The notes beneath the pieces are model-generated. The model was given only the letters and a program-made list of their open reading frames with translations, was not told the DNA's origin and searched no databases. From positions 5,208,001 to 5,272,000 of the forward strand of contig NZ_QASA01000001.1 in assembly GCF_003340495.1 (NCBI RefSeq): DNA of 64,000 nt, given 5' to 3'. The DNA comes from Adhaeribacter pallidiroseus. GTDB lineage: Bacteria > Bacteroidota > Bacteroidia > Cytophagales > Hymenobacteraceae. Shown here piece after piece: positions 63,174 to 64,000 of the stretch (position 1 is its first letter; each line of letters begins with the position of its first letter). Position numbers and translations under genes: made by a program.

Positions 63174-64000
63174 ATGGAAGCAAAACGATTAAATAAATTT
63201 ATCAGCGATACCGGTTTCTGTTCCCGCAGAGAAGCCGACACTTTACTGGAACAAGGCCGGGTAACGGTAAACGGCAAAATTCCGGAGGCGGGCACTAAAG
63301 TTACGGCCCAGGATAAAGTACGGGTGGATGGGGAGATACTGCGTGTCCGGCACGAAGAACCGGTTTATTTGTTGTTTAACAAACCCGCGGGCATCGCTAC
63401 CACCACCGACCTTTCGGTACGCAATAATATTATTCAGGCGCTTAACTATCCCGCTTCCCTCCTGCCCATCGGGTTTTTAGACCGCGATGCCGAAGGTTTG
63501 CTGTTTTTAAGTAACGAAACCGAATGGGTCCGTAAAATGACCAAGGCAGACGCCCGCTACGAAAAAGAATATCTAGTAACCGTAGATAAACTGATTAATA
63601 CCGACTTTCTGGCGAAAGTAAGCGAAGGCGGCTTTCCGGAACCGGGTACCGAAAGAAAAAAGAACTTTGTTACCAAGCTAGGCACCAACCGGTTCCGGAT
63701 AGTGCTGGAGCCCAGTACCAACCACCACGTAAAAAAAGTGGTTGAAGGTTTAGGCTATAAAGTAGTGCATTTACAAAGAACACGTTTAGCCGACATAACT
63801 CCGGGTAAATTGCAGGTTGGCATGTGGCGCACCTTAACCCATGCCGAAGTAGAGAGTTTAAAAAATGTGGTTTCTCAAAAACCCCAAAGAACTTTCGGTT
63901 CTTCCAAAATAGCAAATGATTTTACCGACGAAGGCCTGGCTCCCCGAAATGCGGTAGCCGCTAAGTCACGGGCTACCGCTAAACCAGATTCTCCATCACG
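63174..64000 (+). CDS. RluF-like 23S rRNA pseudouridine synthase, 3' end cut by window edge
   Basis: From ATG 63174 the frame is open for 275 codons to the window edge. An S4 domain (residues 4-50, RLNKFISDTGFCSRREADTLL) is followed by the pseudouridine synthase domain with LLFNKPAGIATT and the catalytic Asp D103 in PIGFLDRDAEGLLFL. The Arg normally before Leu-Asp is Phe101, and the usual QGxNRQIRRM motif reads EPSTNHHVKKVV. These changes set it apart from typical RluF/RluB. A basic Lys/Ala-rich tail begins near residue 250. It would modify a uridine in 23S rRNA or tRNA. Confidence 0.8.
   Translation, partial: MEAKRLNKFISDTGFCSRREADTLLEQGRVTVNGKIPEAGTKVTAQDKVRVDGEILRVRHEEPVYLLFNKPAGIATTTDLSVRNNIIQALNYPASLLPIGFLDRDAEGLLFLSNETEWVRKMTKADARYEKEYLVTVDKLINTDFLAKVSEGGFPEPGTERKKNFVTKLGTNRFRIVLEPSTNHHVKKVVEGLGYKVVHLQRTRLADITPGKLQVGMWRTLTHAEVESLKNVVSQKPQRTFGSSKIANDFTDEGLAPRNAVAAKSRATAKPDSPS

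Overview
The window reads as a chromosomal segment of an aerobic, gliding-type member of the Bacteroidota, most likely Cytophagales (Hymenobacteraceae, Adhaeribacter-like). This rests on a TonB receptor paired with a DUF4249 lipoprotein, type IX secretion/gliding genes (PorP/SprF-like and gldJ), the DUF4175 protein, promoters of the TAnnTTTG class, no obvious Shine-Dalgarno sequences, and a T-run/AAA/T-run word in nearly every intergenic gap. The genus is inference. No rRNA, tRNA, CRISPR array, prophage or insertion sequence was seen.

Layout. 0-4.7 kb: a secreted gluzincin-like protein cut by the left edge, then an HTTM membrane protein and a secreted M28 peptidase. 4.7-7.1 kb: a PIN toxin-antitoxin pair whose toxin is frameshifted, a second M28 peptidase broken in an A-run, and a gap with two inverted REP-like elements. 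7.1-10.8 kb: NUDIX hydrolase, HAD phosphatase, a lipoprotein and an M48-type protease. 10.9-12.7 kb: an AT-rich islet with an intact PIN toxin-antitoxin pair and an orphan membrane/coiled-coil protein. 12.7-20.8 kb: YebC, a sodium:solute symporter, a YciE/DUF892 protein, a 3D-domain protein, and the TonB receptor/DUF4249 pair. 20.9-38 kb, mostly minus strand: fasciclin, rhomboid, polyprenyl synthase, RNase R, an oligopeptide ABC ATPase, lspA, ileS, a lipoprotein, a serine hydrolase with a membrane AraC regulator, and glyS. 38-40.7 kb: a PiT phosphate transporter and two small proteins. 40.65-41.18 kb: an AT-rich gap rich in DnaA-box-like 9-mers. 41.2-50 kb: a leftward cluster (DUF4175, anti-sigma-like ATPase, ybeY, mnmG, methyltransferase, Ig-like lipoprotein) with a perfect 16-bp parS site just upstream of mnmG. 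50-64 kb: exonuclease III cluster, comF, gldJ and porP/sprF, an AsmA-like protein, a CrtO-like gene with an in-frame stop, DinB, a GH130-like lipoprotein, an SDR, a Crp regulator and an RluF-like synthase cut by the right edge.

Main points. The parS site, adjacent mnmG (gidA) and the DnaA-box cluster 4.6 kb away together suggest this segment lies near the chromosome origin; gene orientation does not confirm it. Three genes look broken (PIN toxin, M28 peptidase, CrtO-like protein). Two inverted repeat elements share a hairpin with a compensatory base change. A triple TTAAC repeat sits upstream of the phosphate transporter. A 19-bp perfect hairpin sits 4 nt before the fasciclin start codon. The orphan membrane protein at 11.6-12.6 kb is the best candidate for something undescribed. 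Housekeeping gene calls are firm; roles for small proteins and regulatory sites are inference.
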